Source: Trichomonas vaginalis G3 (lineage: Eukaryota > Parabasalia > Trichomonadida > Trichomonadidae). Taken from it: a stretch of 64,000 bases of DNA. Made by a program: the position numbers and the translations under genes. Below the pieces are notes generated by a model. That model was not told where the DNA came from. It ran no database searches and saw only the letters and a program-made list of their open reading frames with translations. Positions 11,243 through 21,321 of this stretch are shown here, piece by piece (position 1 is the stretch's first letter; the number at the start of each line of letters is the position of its first letter). Location: contig NC_067208.1 in assembly GCF_026262505.1 (NCBI RefSeq), positions 9,433,962 through 9,497,961 of the forward strand, written 5' to 3'.

Positions 11243-13074
11243 TTATATTAAAATGAAAGCAGTAATATATGTGAGAGGAAGATTCATGTTAGAATATGAG
11301 TTGACTTTGCATGAAAAGCCAGAACAGAAGGAATCTGTTGAGATAATGAGTCCACTTTTCTTGAAGAGAGAAATGAATGTTTTGTTGTTGACGTTTTGGA
11401 AGAGAACACCACAGTTAAGAAGTGGACAGTTGTTGAATGCATTATCGCCAACACTTTGGATGCTTGATGGAATTGTGATTTGTTTGAGATGAATGCAGCC
11501 TTCAAATGAACTCCGTCCAATATGAGTAACACTAGATTCTGGAAGAAGAACAGATTCTAGATTCACACAACCCATGAATGCACAGTCTTCGACTGAGATG
11601 ACACCTTCGAGAAGGTAGAAGAACTTCCTCTTAGATGCAGGTGGGTATATGTGCATCTTATGTCGATCACTGCTGTAAAGTGCACCGCTCTCACAAACAA
11701 AGTTTTGCGATGTGAATTCGTTGATTTGTGAGAAAGAGAGGCATCCTTCGAAGACACCATAGTCGATTTGTCGAAGATGACTTGTGGCCTTGATGTTGAT
11801 AGAAACAAGATTAGTACAGTCTTTGAAACACTGAATACCAAGAACTTCAACACTATCTGGAAGATCAACATTGCTGATCATTGTTCCACTAAGACACTGA
11901 CTGTCAATAACTTTGCAGTTCTTTGGAATTTTGAATGTTTCGATTCCTGAACATCCTTTGAATAAGTTAGGACTCAATGTGTCGAATGATATAATATTGT
12001 TCTCGAATTGAACTGATGTAAGACCACAGTTCATGAAACATGCTGATCCACTATCACGAACACAGTTAGGGATAGTGATTGCTCTCAATGGTGTAAGTCC
12101 ACTGAAACATCCTTGACTGATATTAATCAGTACATCACTATAAAATATGATAGAACTTATCGAACTACAACCTGAAAACGCATCCTTCATAATATTAAGA
12201 TTCGATGTGGAAGAAAAAGAAATTGAAGGAATTCGACTATAATTCAAGAATGCATCTTGTTTTATTGAAGTTAATGTTGAAGGAAAATTAATTTCATGAC
12301 TCAATTTAGTATTTTGGAAAGCATATTCATTTATATAAACTAGTTTATTTCCAAATTGAAACTTTGATAAATTTGTACATCTATTAAAGGCATCTTGCTC
12401 GATATATTGTAGTTCGGGTTCTCCATCAAAAGTAATTATTCCAATTTTATTTTTATTTTTGAAAGCTCCACTCTTAATTCGTGTCACAGAATGGAGTAAA
12501 ACAATCTCTGTCATAGCTCCTAGCAACTGTGATAATGTTTTATTACTGTCAGAATAAATAATAAGTTGAGTTGTATCTAAATAAATTGATGAACTAGAGA
12601 GTGATAAATTTAGATTAGGATTGCTAGGAAAAGCATTTCCTCCAATATCTTTGAGATTTTCAGGTAACTGAATATTAGTCAATGAGTTACATCCTTGGAA
12701 AGCACCTGATCCGATTGTTGTTACATTAGAAGGTATGATAATTGATGTTATTCCAGAATATGAAAAGCAGCTTGCAGATATTGACGTTATATTTGGAGGA
12801 AGTTCAATTTGTTTCAGATTTGGAGTCGAATAAAATGAATATGTTTCAATAATTGTTACATTTTGTGGAATGATGATTTCTTTCAAACTCGAAGTTACGA
12901 AGCAGCCTTGATGAATTGTTTTAACAGTTGGAAGTATTGTGTATGAATCACCACAGCCTGATGCACAATAGTATATAATTGTTTTATCTTTATCATAAAT
13001 AGCTTTGAAGTGCTTAATATTCTTTGAACTTTTATTATTATTATTATTATTTATTTATTTTATTTGACATTATG
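11243..13074 (-). CDS. BspA-like leucine-rich-repeat protein (5' end doubtful)
   Basis: A minus-strand frame of 547 codons from about 12886 to 11243, open further upstream to about 13060. It is built of ~23-residue LRR_5/BspA repeats: Ile-x-x-Ile-Pro-x-x-Val-x-x-Ile, Gly-x-x-Ala-Phe, x-x-Cys-x-x-Leu. BspA-like proteins are a very large trichomonad surface family linked to adhesion. The usual N-terminal block with Cys-Ala-Ser-Gly-Cys-Gly-Asp and Gly-Cys-Phe is present upstream of codon 1 of the long frame, but no ATG is in that frame. The nearest ATG (about 13074) is out of frame across an AAT-repeat tract at about 13020-13060, so a length change there may have detached the start. No transmembrane anchor is obvious at the C-terminus. 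Confidence 0.8.
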
Positions 13075-13119
13075 CCAGAAACACCAAGAACTATCTTCTA
13101 CAATTTTCAATGAAATCAT

Positions 13120-14086
13120 ATGATATCTTATAGTTTATATAATAAATCATTTGTTGGTGCTAAATTAAATGTTTCTGTCGAAAGAAACAAATATTTTTTT
13201 AATTATCCATGTTCAGATCCTTCAGTATGTACTGACTATAATATCTCTTTAAGAAGAGGAACATATAAGTTTGAACTTTATGGAGCTTCTGGAGGATCAA
13301 TTACTAAAGATGTTCCACCATTTCTAGACTCAAAGAAAAATTGCTTTCCGGATACTTATGTTAAAGCATTCAATGGCAACACTCACTGTTTCACTCGTTC
13401 AAATTTTTGCTACAATCAGTGGTCAAGGACAATATAAAATAATCAATCTTCCTCAATACACAACGCACAATAGTTTCATTAAGAAGAACATGGTTCCAGG
13501 AGGTTATGGAGGTGGAGGAAGTTCATCTGGATGGTATACTGGCACTGGAAGTGGTGGCGGTCAAACCGCTGTCAAATTTGTCAATAATGATTTATTTCAT
13601 AGAGTAATAGTTAGTGGTGGTGGAGGGGGAACAGACGATGGTAATGATGATGATGGAACAGGAGGGGCCGGAGGAAATCTTGTTGCCCAAGGTTGGTTTG
13701 CCAATGGAAATTATGTTGGAAATTATTTGGCAAAATCTGACAGTGGATTTTCCTTTGGTCAAGGAGAAGCAGCAATTGATGCTAAATCAAGAAACTCCAA
13801 AGGTGTACAGTCATATGATATGAATGATATAGCTGGTGCTGGTGGTGGTTGGTTTGGCGGCTTTGCAAGTCACAGTCCTATTTCTGGAGCTGGGGGAGGT
13901 TCATCCTGGGCATTAACTGAAGATGCAGTGATTCCTCCAGGAGTTATTGATGCAAGAGATGAATTTTATGAAAATCCTGTAATGAAGAACTATGCATTCA
14001 CCAAAACATCAGGTTTTCTATTTTTCGATGTCCAGCATGCAGCAGGTGTTTGGCAAGGAAATGGAAAGCTTATCATAACTTTTTAG
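13120..14086 (+). pseudogene. ALK/LTK-type glycine-rich domain protein, copy 2 (frameshifted)
   Basis: The ATG at 13120 opens a frame encoding a Cys-containing N-terminus and the domain opening Phe-Glu-Leu-Tyr-Gly-Ala-Ser-Gly-Gly, closing near 13437. The rest continues in another frame from about 13400 to a stop at 14086, with the Gly-Gly-Tyr-Gly-Gly-Gly-Gly core, an Ile-Val-Ser-Gly-Gly-Gly-Gly strand and a final Gly-Lys-Leu-Ile-Ile-Thr-Phe. One frameshift between about 13380 and 13440 explains both. This is a host gene on the same strand as copies 1 and 3. It is either a recent pseudogene or a sequence error. Confidence 0.75.
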
Positions 14087-14384
14087 GTATTTTTAATAAA
14101 AATACCTGTATTGTTATGCATAGATTTTCCATTCTTTTCTACTTTTTTGTTTTTCTATTATAATAAAAGAATATTCATTAAATAAAGTTTACAAAAGAAT
14201 CTAACTTTAAGGTTATTGATATTAGCTTTCTTGCTTCTCCAGTCAGATTATCAATATTATTTTTATTTGAGATATAAACCCATTAAGTAAATGGAATACA
14301 TGATGTTGAAATTTGTTGTGAAAATATGGCATCAATCTTTATTCATCTTACGATTTGAAACTAAAATATTTGTATTGCTAATAT

Positions 14385-15020
14385 ATGGCTAATTTAAAAT
14401 CGTATAATTTACCTTTTGGTAATTATTCTTTTAAAAATCCATCATATATAAGGGATGAATATATGCCATTATGCATATTTAAGACATGCAAATTCATGTA
14501 TCCATGTAAAAATGCCTATGATTGCTCTCCCATCATTTTTTACCTCAATGAAGGTAAATATCTCTTTGAAGTATATGGAGCTCAAGGAGACAATTCTAAT
14601 GGTTTGGGAGCTTATGGGGGCTATGGAGCTGCAAAAATATCCATAACAAAAATTCTTCCAATATTTTTATTCATTGGGGGTCGAGGAATTAAGACAAAAG
14701 GCGGTTATAATGGCGGAGGAGATAGTTCAGGTGGTGGGGCAACAGACTTTAGAGTTTCACCAGCTCTTTTTAATAAACGTTTTCTTATTGCTGGAGGTGG
14801 TGGCAGTGAATCTTTCTCATCATATCGTGGACTGGGAAATGGAGGGGGAATCAATAGCGATAAAGATGACGGGTCAAGAGGTGCCAATCAAACATATGGT
14901 TTCGAATTTGGTGTTGGACAATATGGTGGTGGTGGTGGACTTTATGGAGGAAACAGAACTTTCGGAGGTTCAGGGTTTGTTTATTCTGATGATAGATTGT
15001 GGAGATTATTTTTTGTCGCA
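14385..15020 (+). pseudogene. ALK/LTK-type glycine-rich domain protein, copy 3 (3' end lost to MULE A)
   Basis: The ATG at 14385 starts a frame with a Cys-rich N-terminus (Cys-Ile-Phe-Lys-Thr-Cys, Tyr-Pro-Cys, Asp-Cys), then Phe-Glu-Val-Tyr-Gly-Ala-Gln-Gly and the glycine-rich core. The core stops at Gly-Gly-Ser-Gly-Phe-Val and the sequence then runs into MULE A terminal sequence at about 15019-15042. The closing strand seen in copies 1 and 2 is missing and was not found beyond the transposon. It is the best evidence that MULE A landed in a gene. Confidence 0.75.
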
Positions 15021-15093
15021 TATTTGCGCATATTATGACACTTTTCTGACATTTTTCTATAAATTGAGAGCAAAAGTATTCAAAATTTTGTCA

Positions 15094-16130
15094 AAATATG
15101 CGCAAAATTGAGAACTGCGCATATTATGACACACAATTATTTTTGTCCGTTAATGGAAACAAAATCTCTATGCATTGCTTTTCTTCATGTCTTTCGCCTA
15201 AAGGTATGTTTAAAACAATATGTATGAGATACGTATTATAAAAGATTTGAAAAACTCACATATTATTATCAAATTTTCAAATTTTTATCGAGAAAATATT
15301 GAAATCAAGACGAAAAAATATTGTTCATAACAAAATATTATAAAGATCTAGCATCTACAAGAGTTTCAAAGAAAAACAACCAACTTAAATTTTCTACTTC
15401 AAAAATAAGAACATCTTTCAAGTGTGACAAGCAAAAAAAGAATACATACGAATAGTTCAATTTGAAATGAATGATATGTTTATGTATAAGCTAGATTTAC
15501 CTACATTCGATAATTGCTAAACGTTCATAACTTTGCGAGATATTAAAGAGAATTTATCGCTATTTACGTTATTTTCGACAATATATCAATATACGGCGAT
15601 TGTTAAGTGAGTAACTGAGGAAAAAATAAAAGATTTGATTAATCTGAAGATCAAAAGAAGATAACAAGAGAAAAATATGAATAAATAAATGAATAATAAA
15701 TAGAAAAAAGAAAGAAAAATATTGAAGATGATTAAATGAAGTTATTATAGGAAAATTAAAAAATATTACTAAAATTAAAGATATCTGACATGTTTACATA
15801 TCTAATAATAATATATTTGTCATTTAAATCTATTTTGAATCATAGTAAACTATGATTGTCGTATGATTTAAAAGAATCTCTAAATTTGCTTACTAAAATT
15901 AAAGATATCTGACATGTTTACATATCTAATAATAATATATTTGTCATTTAAATCTATTTTGAATCATAATAAACTATGATTGTCGTATGATTTAAAAGAA
16001 TCTCTAAATATCAAGTCAATTTCTTATAAAATTGTTATCCATCTCTTACATTTTTTCATAATTACTACCTATATTATCAATCTCAACGATGACAATATCT
16101 TGTTATCAATATATTAAATTTAATTTATAA
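15094..16130 (+). repeat. Left terminal inverted repeat of MULE A
   Basis: Matches the reverse complement of 24299-25211 almost base for base. It is about 120 bp longer than the right copy because one internal segment (about 15767-15893, then 15893-16013) is tandemly doubled here. No coding frame of note is present. Confidence 0.9.
15767..16013 (+). repeat. ~120-bp tandem duplication inside the left MULE A TIR
   Basis: Two adjacent copies begin with TTACTAAAATTAAAGATATC and differ at about one base (catagtaaac versus cataataaac). The right TIR has a single copy near 24420-24540, so the doubling happened after the TIRs formed. Confidence 0.9.
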
Positions 16131-16705
16131 CTTAACATTCAATGTTTCCATCTATTCTTTCCATATATTAAATTCTAAAAACACTTTAACAATTGTTCAA
16201 TAAACACAATATTTATAACATTTAAAAATATTTCAATTGAATACATCTGATTCATTTAATGTAAATTCTGTGATTTTTCCATCTTCATCATTTTCTAAGT
16301 TTATTTTAATTGAATCATTTATCTCTGAATCATTCCTGTTCATAAATTTCTCAATTTCAATATCACGATAATCAATATCTCCTGGATGAAATTGATTTTT
16401 GTATTTGTCAATTTCTTCTTTTGGTATAGGGTGTCCAAAGGTGCGTTTAGCACAGCGCTCTATATGAGACTATTAAAGGAGATATATGCTGATTATAAAT
16501 ATATAATAAAAAATATGAATATATGTATATGATGAGTATGTTGTATTTTGGCGCCATGCCGGAATATAAAATGAATTTTGAGACAAGAGGCGGTTTCGCA
16601 TGAAATTTTGGCGGGATTTTTTTCATTTTTTTAATGAATCATAAAGAAAACATCCTCGCTCTTGCAAAAAAATGCAAAGACTGTAAAAAATCTACGAGAC
16701 ATTGG

Positions 16706-16786
16706 TAAAATGCTTCGGTATGGATGCTCCTAGCTATTCCACTGTAACGTATCATGTTAGGATGTATCACTTCATGAACAAAAAGG
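16706..16786 (+). repeat. 81-bp direct duplication, left copy
   Basis: Identical to 18804-18884. Mariner copy 2 has this stretch only once (about 20966-21046, inverse), so the second copy arose with the 2.0 kb insertion between them. Confidence 0.93.
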
Positions 16787-16904
16787 AGTGTGGTAGAATT
16801 TACGAAAAAGTGACACTAGAAAAGTGACACTTAACCTTAAATTTTCAAACACTATTTTTTGATTGTATTTTGTTATTTATATATTTATATATATGTATAT
16901 TTAT

Positions 16905-17500
16905 ATATTGTTATATTTATATATGTATATATTTATATATGTATATATTTATATATGTATATATTTATATATGTATATATTTATATATGTATATATTTAT
17001 ATATGTATATATTTATATATGTATATATTTATATATGTATATATTTATATATGTATATATTTATATATGTATATATTTATATATGTATATATTTATATAT
17101 GTATATATTTATATATGTATATATTTATATATGTATATATTTATATATGTATATATTTATATATGTATATATTTATATATGTATATATTTATATATGTAT
17201 ATATTTATATATGTATATATTTATATATGTATATATTTATATATGTATATATTTATATATGTATATATTTATATATGTATATATTTATATATGTATATAT
17301 TTATATATGTATATATTTATATATGTATATATTTATATATGTATATATTTATATATGTATATATTTATATATGTATATATTTATATATGTATATATTTAT
17401 ATATTTATATATGTATATATTTATATATTTATATATGTATATATTTATATATGTATATATTTATATATGTATATATGTATATATGTATATATGTATATAT
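16905..17500 (+). repeat. 16-bp AT minisatellite, about 36 copies
   Basis: The unit ATATTTATATATGTAT is repeated with very few changes. Near the right end some units become 12-bp or GTATAT variants. Because 16 is not a multiple of three, all three frames rotate through the same stop-free codons. Confidence 0.95.
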
Positions 17501-17548
17501 TTATTAGAAACTGCTTCATGCTGTGTTGAGTATTGTTGAATTGGAAAC

Positions 17549-18512
17549 TGCTTCATGCTGCATTGAGTATTGTTGAATAATTTGAAGTAGTGGTTTTTGA
17601 AATCAGCACCCCTATGAGAGCGCTGGCGACCGAAACACCACTAGTAAGATTGTGTATTAGAAACTGCTTCATGCTGTGTTGAGTAAGCTTCGATGTCTTT
17701 GTAGGATAGCTTTCTGAGAGCGAAACAAGATAGTGTTGAAAAAAAAATTTTGAAAATCTGAGAGACTGTGCAAGAGCCAACGACCAAAACACTACCAGTA
17801 AGATACAGCAGTAGTAGCTGCTTCATGCTGCATTGAGTATTGTTGAATAATTTGAAGTAGTGGTTTTTGAAATCAGCACCCCTATGAGAGCGCTGGCGAC
17901 CGAAACACCACTAGTAAGATTGTGTATTAGAAACTGCTTCATGCTGTGTTGAGTAAGCTTCGATGTCTTTGTAGGATAGCTTTCTGAGAGCGAAACAAGA
18001 TAGTGTTGAAAAAAAAATTTTGAAAATCTGAGAGACTGTGCAAGAGCCAACGACCAAAACACTACCAGTAAGATACAGCAGTAGTAGCTGCTTCATGCTG
18101 CATTGAGTATTGTTGAATAATTTGAAGTAGTGGTTTTTGAAATCAGCACCCCTATGAGAGCGCTGGCGACCGAAAACACCACTAGTAAGATTGTGTATTA
18201 GAAACTGCTTCATGCTGTGTTGAGTAAGCTTCGATGTCTTTGTAGGATAGCTTTCTGAGAGCGAAACAAGATAGTGTTGAAAAAAAAATTTTGAAAATCT
18301 GAGAGACTGTGCAAGAGCCAACGACCAAAACACTACCAGTAAGATACAGCAGTAGTAGCTGCTTCATGCTGCATTGAGTATTGTTGAATAATTTGAAGTA
18401 GTGGTTTTTGAAATCAGCACCCCTATGAGAGCGCTGGCGACCGAAACACCACTAGTAAGATTGTGTATTAGAAACTGCTTCATGCTGTGTTGAGTAAGCT
18501 TCGATGTCTTTA
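17549..18512 (+). repeat. 270-bp tandem repeat, about 3.6 copies
   Basis: Copies begin at 17549, 17819, 18089 and 18360 with CTGCTTCATGCTGCATTGAG. They are almost identical (one extra A in the third). Each unit is itself a loose dimer, with a second CTGCTTCATGCTGTGTTGAG half way along. The fourth copy is cut at about 18512. No plausible protein is encoded. Confidence 0.93.
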
Positions 18513-18803
18513 TCAGACCACCTTTAAATTAACCACTCACATTCTCACTGTGGTCCATCTAAAATTTGTAAGCTTTATGACATAAAATTATATTATATGC
18601 AGGATCCCACCTATTACTTAATCTTTTTGGAATAAATGTTTTTATAATTTATCGATTGATTGTAATTTTTTGTATAAAAAAAGTTTTTTATTTATATTAA
18701 AAATATATTCGGTTAATGATATTATCTTATAATTTGTAAATAAATCTAGTAATAAAATAACTTTAATAGTTGGTGTCACTTTTTCGAAAATTCTGGTTTT
18801 TTC

Positions 18804-18884
18804 TAAAATGCTTCGGTATGGATGCTCCTAGCTATTCCACTGTAACGTATCATGTTAGGATGTATCACTTCATGAACAAAAAGG
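18804..18884 (+). repeat. 81-bp direct duplication, right copy
   Basis: Identical to 16706-16786. It resumes the mariner transposase gene, which then runs uninterrupted to its stop at 19747. Confidence 0.93.
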
Positions 18885-19747
18885 CGCCCATCATAAAAAT
18901 TGACAAAAAATCGCCGGATCAAAGAAAAATCAAAGCAATTCTTCAAGCGCTAGATGAAGACCCAAGAGCATCACTCAGAAGGATAGAGGAGATGACAAAG
19001 ATACCAAGTACAACAGTCAGTTATTATCTGCACAATTATTTGAACTACAAACTAGCGTATACACGTTGGGTTCCGCACAACCTTAATTCAGTTCAAAAAA
19101 AATCTAGAGTCCAATCTTCGAAAGAGCTCCTCTCTATATTGGGTGCGTATCAATCCAAGAAGTTTCGCTTTTTAGTAACAGGGGACGAGTCTTGGTTTCA
19201 ATATGCAACAGAAGCCAAAATCATGTGGATCCCGAAGGATGAAAATCCGCAAACATTCCCGAAGAAAAAAATTGACACACCAATGATGATGTTGTTGGTT
19301 TTTGGGGGCGTGAATGGCATCATCGCAATTGATATTCTTCAAAAACCTAATACGATGAATGCTCAGTATCTAATTGACAATGTTCTTACTCAAATTATCA
19401 ATTCTGATGAGTTTGAGAAATCCAAACAACAAAAACAAAAGTTTGCAATTCATTTTGATAATTCAAGAGTTCACAAAAGTCATAAGGTAATGAATTACTT
19501 GGTGGAAAACAATGTCAAAGTTGTTCCAAACCCAATTTATTCACCTGATATTGCACCCTCTGACTTTTATTTATTCGGCACGCTAAAAAAGAGAGCTGAA
19601 GGACGCGAATTCGCGAGTCCAGATGATCTTGAAAATTTTGTAAGAGAGCAATTTGAGCAATTTTCTCATGATGATTTAAAGCGTGTATTTCAAGCCTGGA
19701 TCGATCGCTGCGAACGCGTGATTGAATCCAATGGTGATTATATTTAA
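18817..19747 (+). CDS. Mariner transposase, copy 1
   Basis: From the ATG in Gly-Met-Asp-Ala-Pro (about 18817) this is about 310 residues. Motifs of a DD34D mariner enzyme are present: Gly-Asp-Glu-Ser-Trp-Phe (first Asp), His-Phe-Asp-Asn-Ser-Arg-Val-His (second Asp) and Tyr-Ser-Pro-Asp-Ile-Ala-Pro-Ser-Asp-Phe-Tyr-Leu-Phe (third Asp), preceded by a helix-turn-helix region. It cuts and pastes the element at TA sites. The expected N-terminal ~25 codons (ATG-Asn-His-Lys-Glu) lie in another frame and, in this copy, on the far side of the insertion. It differs from copy 2 by one residue in this span (Ser for Arg before Thr-Thr-Val-Ser). Confidence 0.9.
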
Positions 19748-20018
19748 ATAAACTTTATATATATGTAACTTGTTTATTTCTATTCGCAGTATTCAGGTTT
19801 GTGCTAAACACACCTTTGGACACCCTATATTTCTGAAATTTCGAGATTAAAATTTCTTTCAAAAGTAAATAATTCTTCATTAATTTTAGTTAACGAGATA
19901 TAGTACGATTTTTTATGATCATACTGGTTTCGTTGATTGGTTAAATATCTATGAGCGATTACTGTATCAACTTGAAGTAAAGTATATATCATATGGAAAA
20001 TTGTTGGATGTGGATATA

Positions 20019-21321
20019 TAGGGTGTCCAAAGGTGTGTTTAGCACAAACCTGAATACTGCGAATAGAAATAAACAAGTTACATATATATAAAGTTTATTT
20101 AAATATAATCACCATTGGATTCAATCACGCGTTCGCAGCGATCGATCCAGGCTTGAAAGACACGCTTTAAATCATCATGAGAAAATTGCTCAAATTGCTC
20201 TCTTACAAAATTTTCAAGATCATCTGGACTCGCGAATTCGCGTCCTTCAGCTCTCTTTTTTAGCGTGCCGAATAAATAAAAGTCAGAGGGTGCAATATCA
20301 GGTGAATAAATTGGGTTTGGAACAACTTTGACATTGTTTTCCACCAAGTAATTCATTACCTTATGACTTTTGTGAACTCTTGAATTATCAAAATGAATTG
20401 CAAACTTTTGTTTTTGTTGTTTGGATTTCTCAAACTCATCAGAATTGATAATTTGAGTAAGAACATTGTCAATTAGATACTGAGCATTCATCGTATTAGG
20501 TTTTTGAAGAATATCAATTGCGATGATGCCATTCACGCCCCCAAAAACCAACAACATCATCATTGGTGTGTCAATTTTTTTCTTCGGGAATGTTTGCGGA
20601 TTTTCATCCTTCGGGATCCACATGATTTTGGCTTCTGTTGCATATTGAAACCAAGACTCGTCCCCTGTTACTAAAAAGCGAAACTTCTTGGATTGATACG
20701 CACCCAATATAGAGAGGAGCTCTTTCGAAGATTGGACTCTAGATTTTTTTTGAACTGAATTAAGGTTGTGCGGAACCCAACGTGTATACGCTAGTTTGTA
20801 GTTCAAATAATTGTGCAGATAATAACTGACTGTTGTACGTGGTATCTTTGTCATCTCCTCTATCCTTCTGAGTGATGCTCTTGGGTCTTCATCTAGCGCT
20901 TGAAGAATTGCTTTGATTTTTCTTTGATCCGGCGATTTTTTGTCAATTTTTATGATGGGCGCCTTTTTGTTCATGAAGTGATACATCCTAACATGATACG
21001 TTACAGTGGAATAGCTAGGAGCATCCATACCGAAGCATTTTACCAATGTCTCGTAGATTTTTTACAGTCTTTGCATTTTTTTGCAAGAGCGAGGATGTTT
21101 TCTTTATGATTCATTAAAAAAATGAAAAAAATCCCGCCAAAATTTCCCGCGAAACCGCCTCTTGTCTCAAAATTCATTTTATATCCCGGCATGGCGCCAA
21201 AATACAACATACTCATCATATACATATATTCATATTTTTTATTATATATTTATAATCAGCATATATCTCCTTTAATAGTCTCATATAGAGCGCTGTGCTA
21301 AACGCACCTTTGGACACCCTA
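20019..21321 (-). mobile_element. Mariner copy 2 (Tvmar1-like), full length
   Basis: 1,303 bp with 28-bp imperfect TIRs (TAGGGTGTCCAAAGGTG...) and flanking TA at 20017-20018 and 21322-21323. Removing it with one TA restores the MULE A transposase frame (Ser-His-Ile-Ile-Tyr-Pro-His-Pro). It is nearly identical to copy 1 and shares no sign of the 2.0 kb insertion, so it serves as the empty-site reference. Confidence 0.95.
20099..21028 (-). CDS. Mariner transposase, copy 2
   Basis: 310 residues from the ATG at 21028, with the same three catalytic Asp motifs as copy 1 (Gly-Asp-Glu-Ser-Trp; His-Phe-Asp-Asn; Pro-Ser-Asp-Phe-Tyr). An upstream ATG at 21114 starts Met-Asn-His-Lys-Glu-Asn-Ile-Leu-Ala-Leu, which looks like the real N-terminus. 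It runs into a stop after 24 codons because of a frame change in a run of A residues. Copy 1 has the same change, so it predates both insertions. The short form may still be expressed, but may lack part of the DNA-binding region. Confidence 0.9.
   Translation of the reverse strand: MDAPSYSTVTYHVRMYHFMNKKAPIIKIDKKSPDQRKIKAILQALDEDPRASLRRIEEMTKIPRTTVSYYLHNYLNYKLAYTRWVPHNLNSVQKKSRVQSSKELLSILGAYQSKKFRFLVTGDESWFQYATEAKIMWIPKDENPQTFPKKKIDTPMMMLLVFGGVNGIIAIDILQKPNTMNAQYLIDNVLTQIINSDEFEKSKQQKQKFAIHFDNSRVHKSHKVMNYLVENNVKVVPNPIYSPDIAPSDFYLFGTLKKRAEGREFASPDDLENFVREQFEQFSHDDLKRVFQAWIDRCERVIESNGDYI

Larger units (their letters stand above)
16787..18803 (+). mobile_element. Unclassified 2,017-bp insertion inside mariner copy 1
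   Basis: The ends carry an imperfect inverted repeat: GAATTTACGAAAAAGTGACAC on the left, and GAATTTTCGAAAAAGTGACAC from the right end read in reverse, each a few bases in from the junction. The inside is a 16-bp AT repeat array, then 3.6 copies of a 270-bp repeat, then about 290 bp of unique AT-rich DNA. No transposase is present. A non-autonomous element is one reading, but its 81-bp flanking duplication is too long for any usual target-site duplication. Confidence 0.6.
16427..19827 (+). mobile_element. Mariner copy 1 (Tvmar1-like), split by a 2.0 kb insertion
   Basis: Ends are imperfect 28-bp TIRs starting TAGGGTGTCCAAAGGTG and flanked by TA at 16425-16426 and 19828-19829. Subtracting the internal insertion (2,017 bp) and one 81-bp duplicate leaves exactly 1,303 bp, the length of copy 2. 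Only a handful of base differences separate the two copies, so insertion was recent. It sits in the MULE A transposase gene in the orientation opposite to copy 2. Confidence 0.92.

Noticed and set aside
16859-17539. Three overlapping long frames of Tyr/Ile-rich protein
   Set aside because: They are products of the stop-free 16-bp AT repeat, one in each frame, with no gene-like composition.
17553-18367. Repeated minus-strand frames in the 270-bp array
   Set aside because: The frames are identical copies read from satellite units and break at unit edges; no domain is present.
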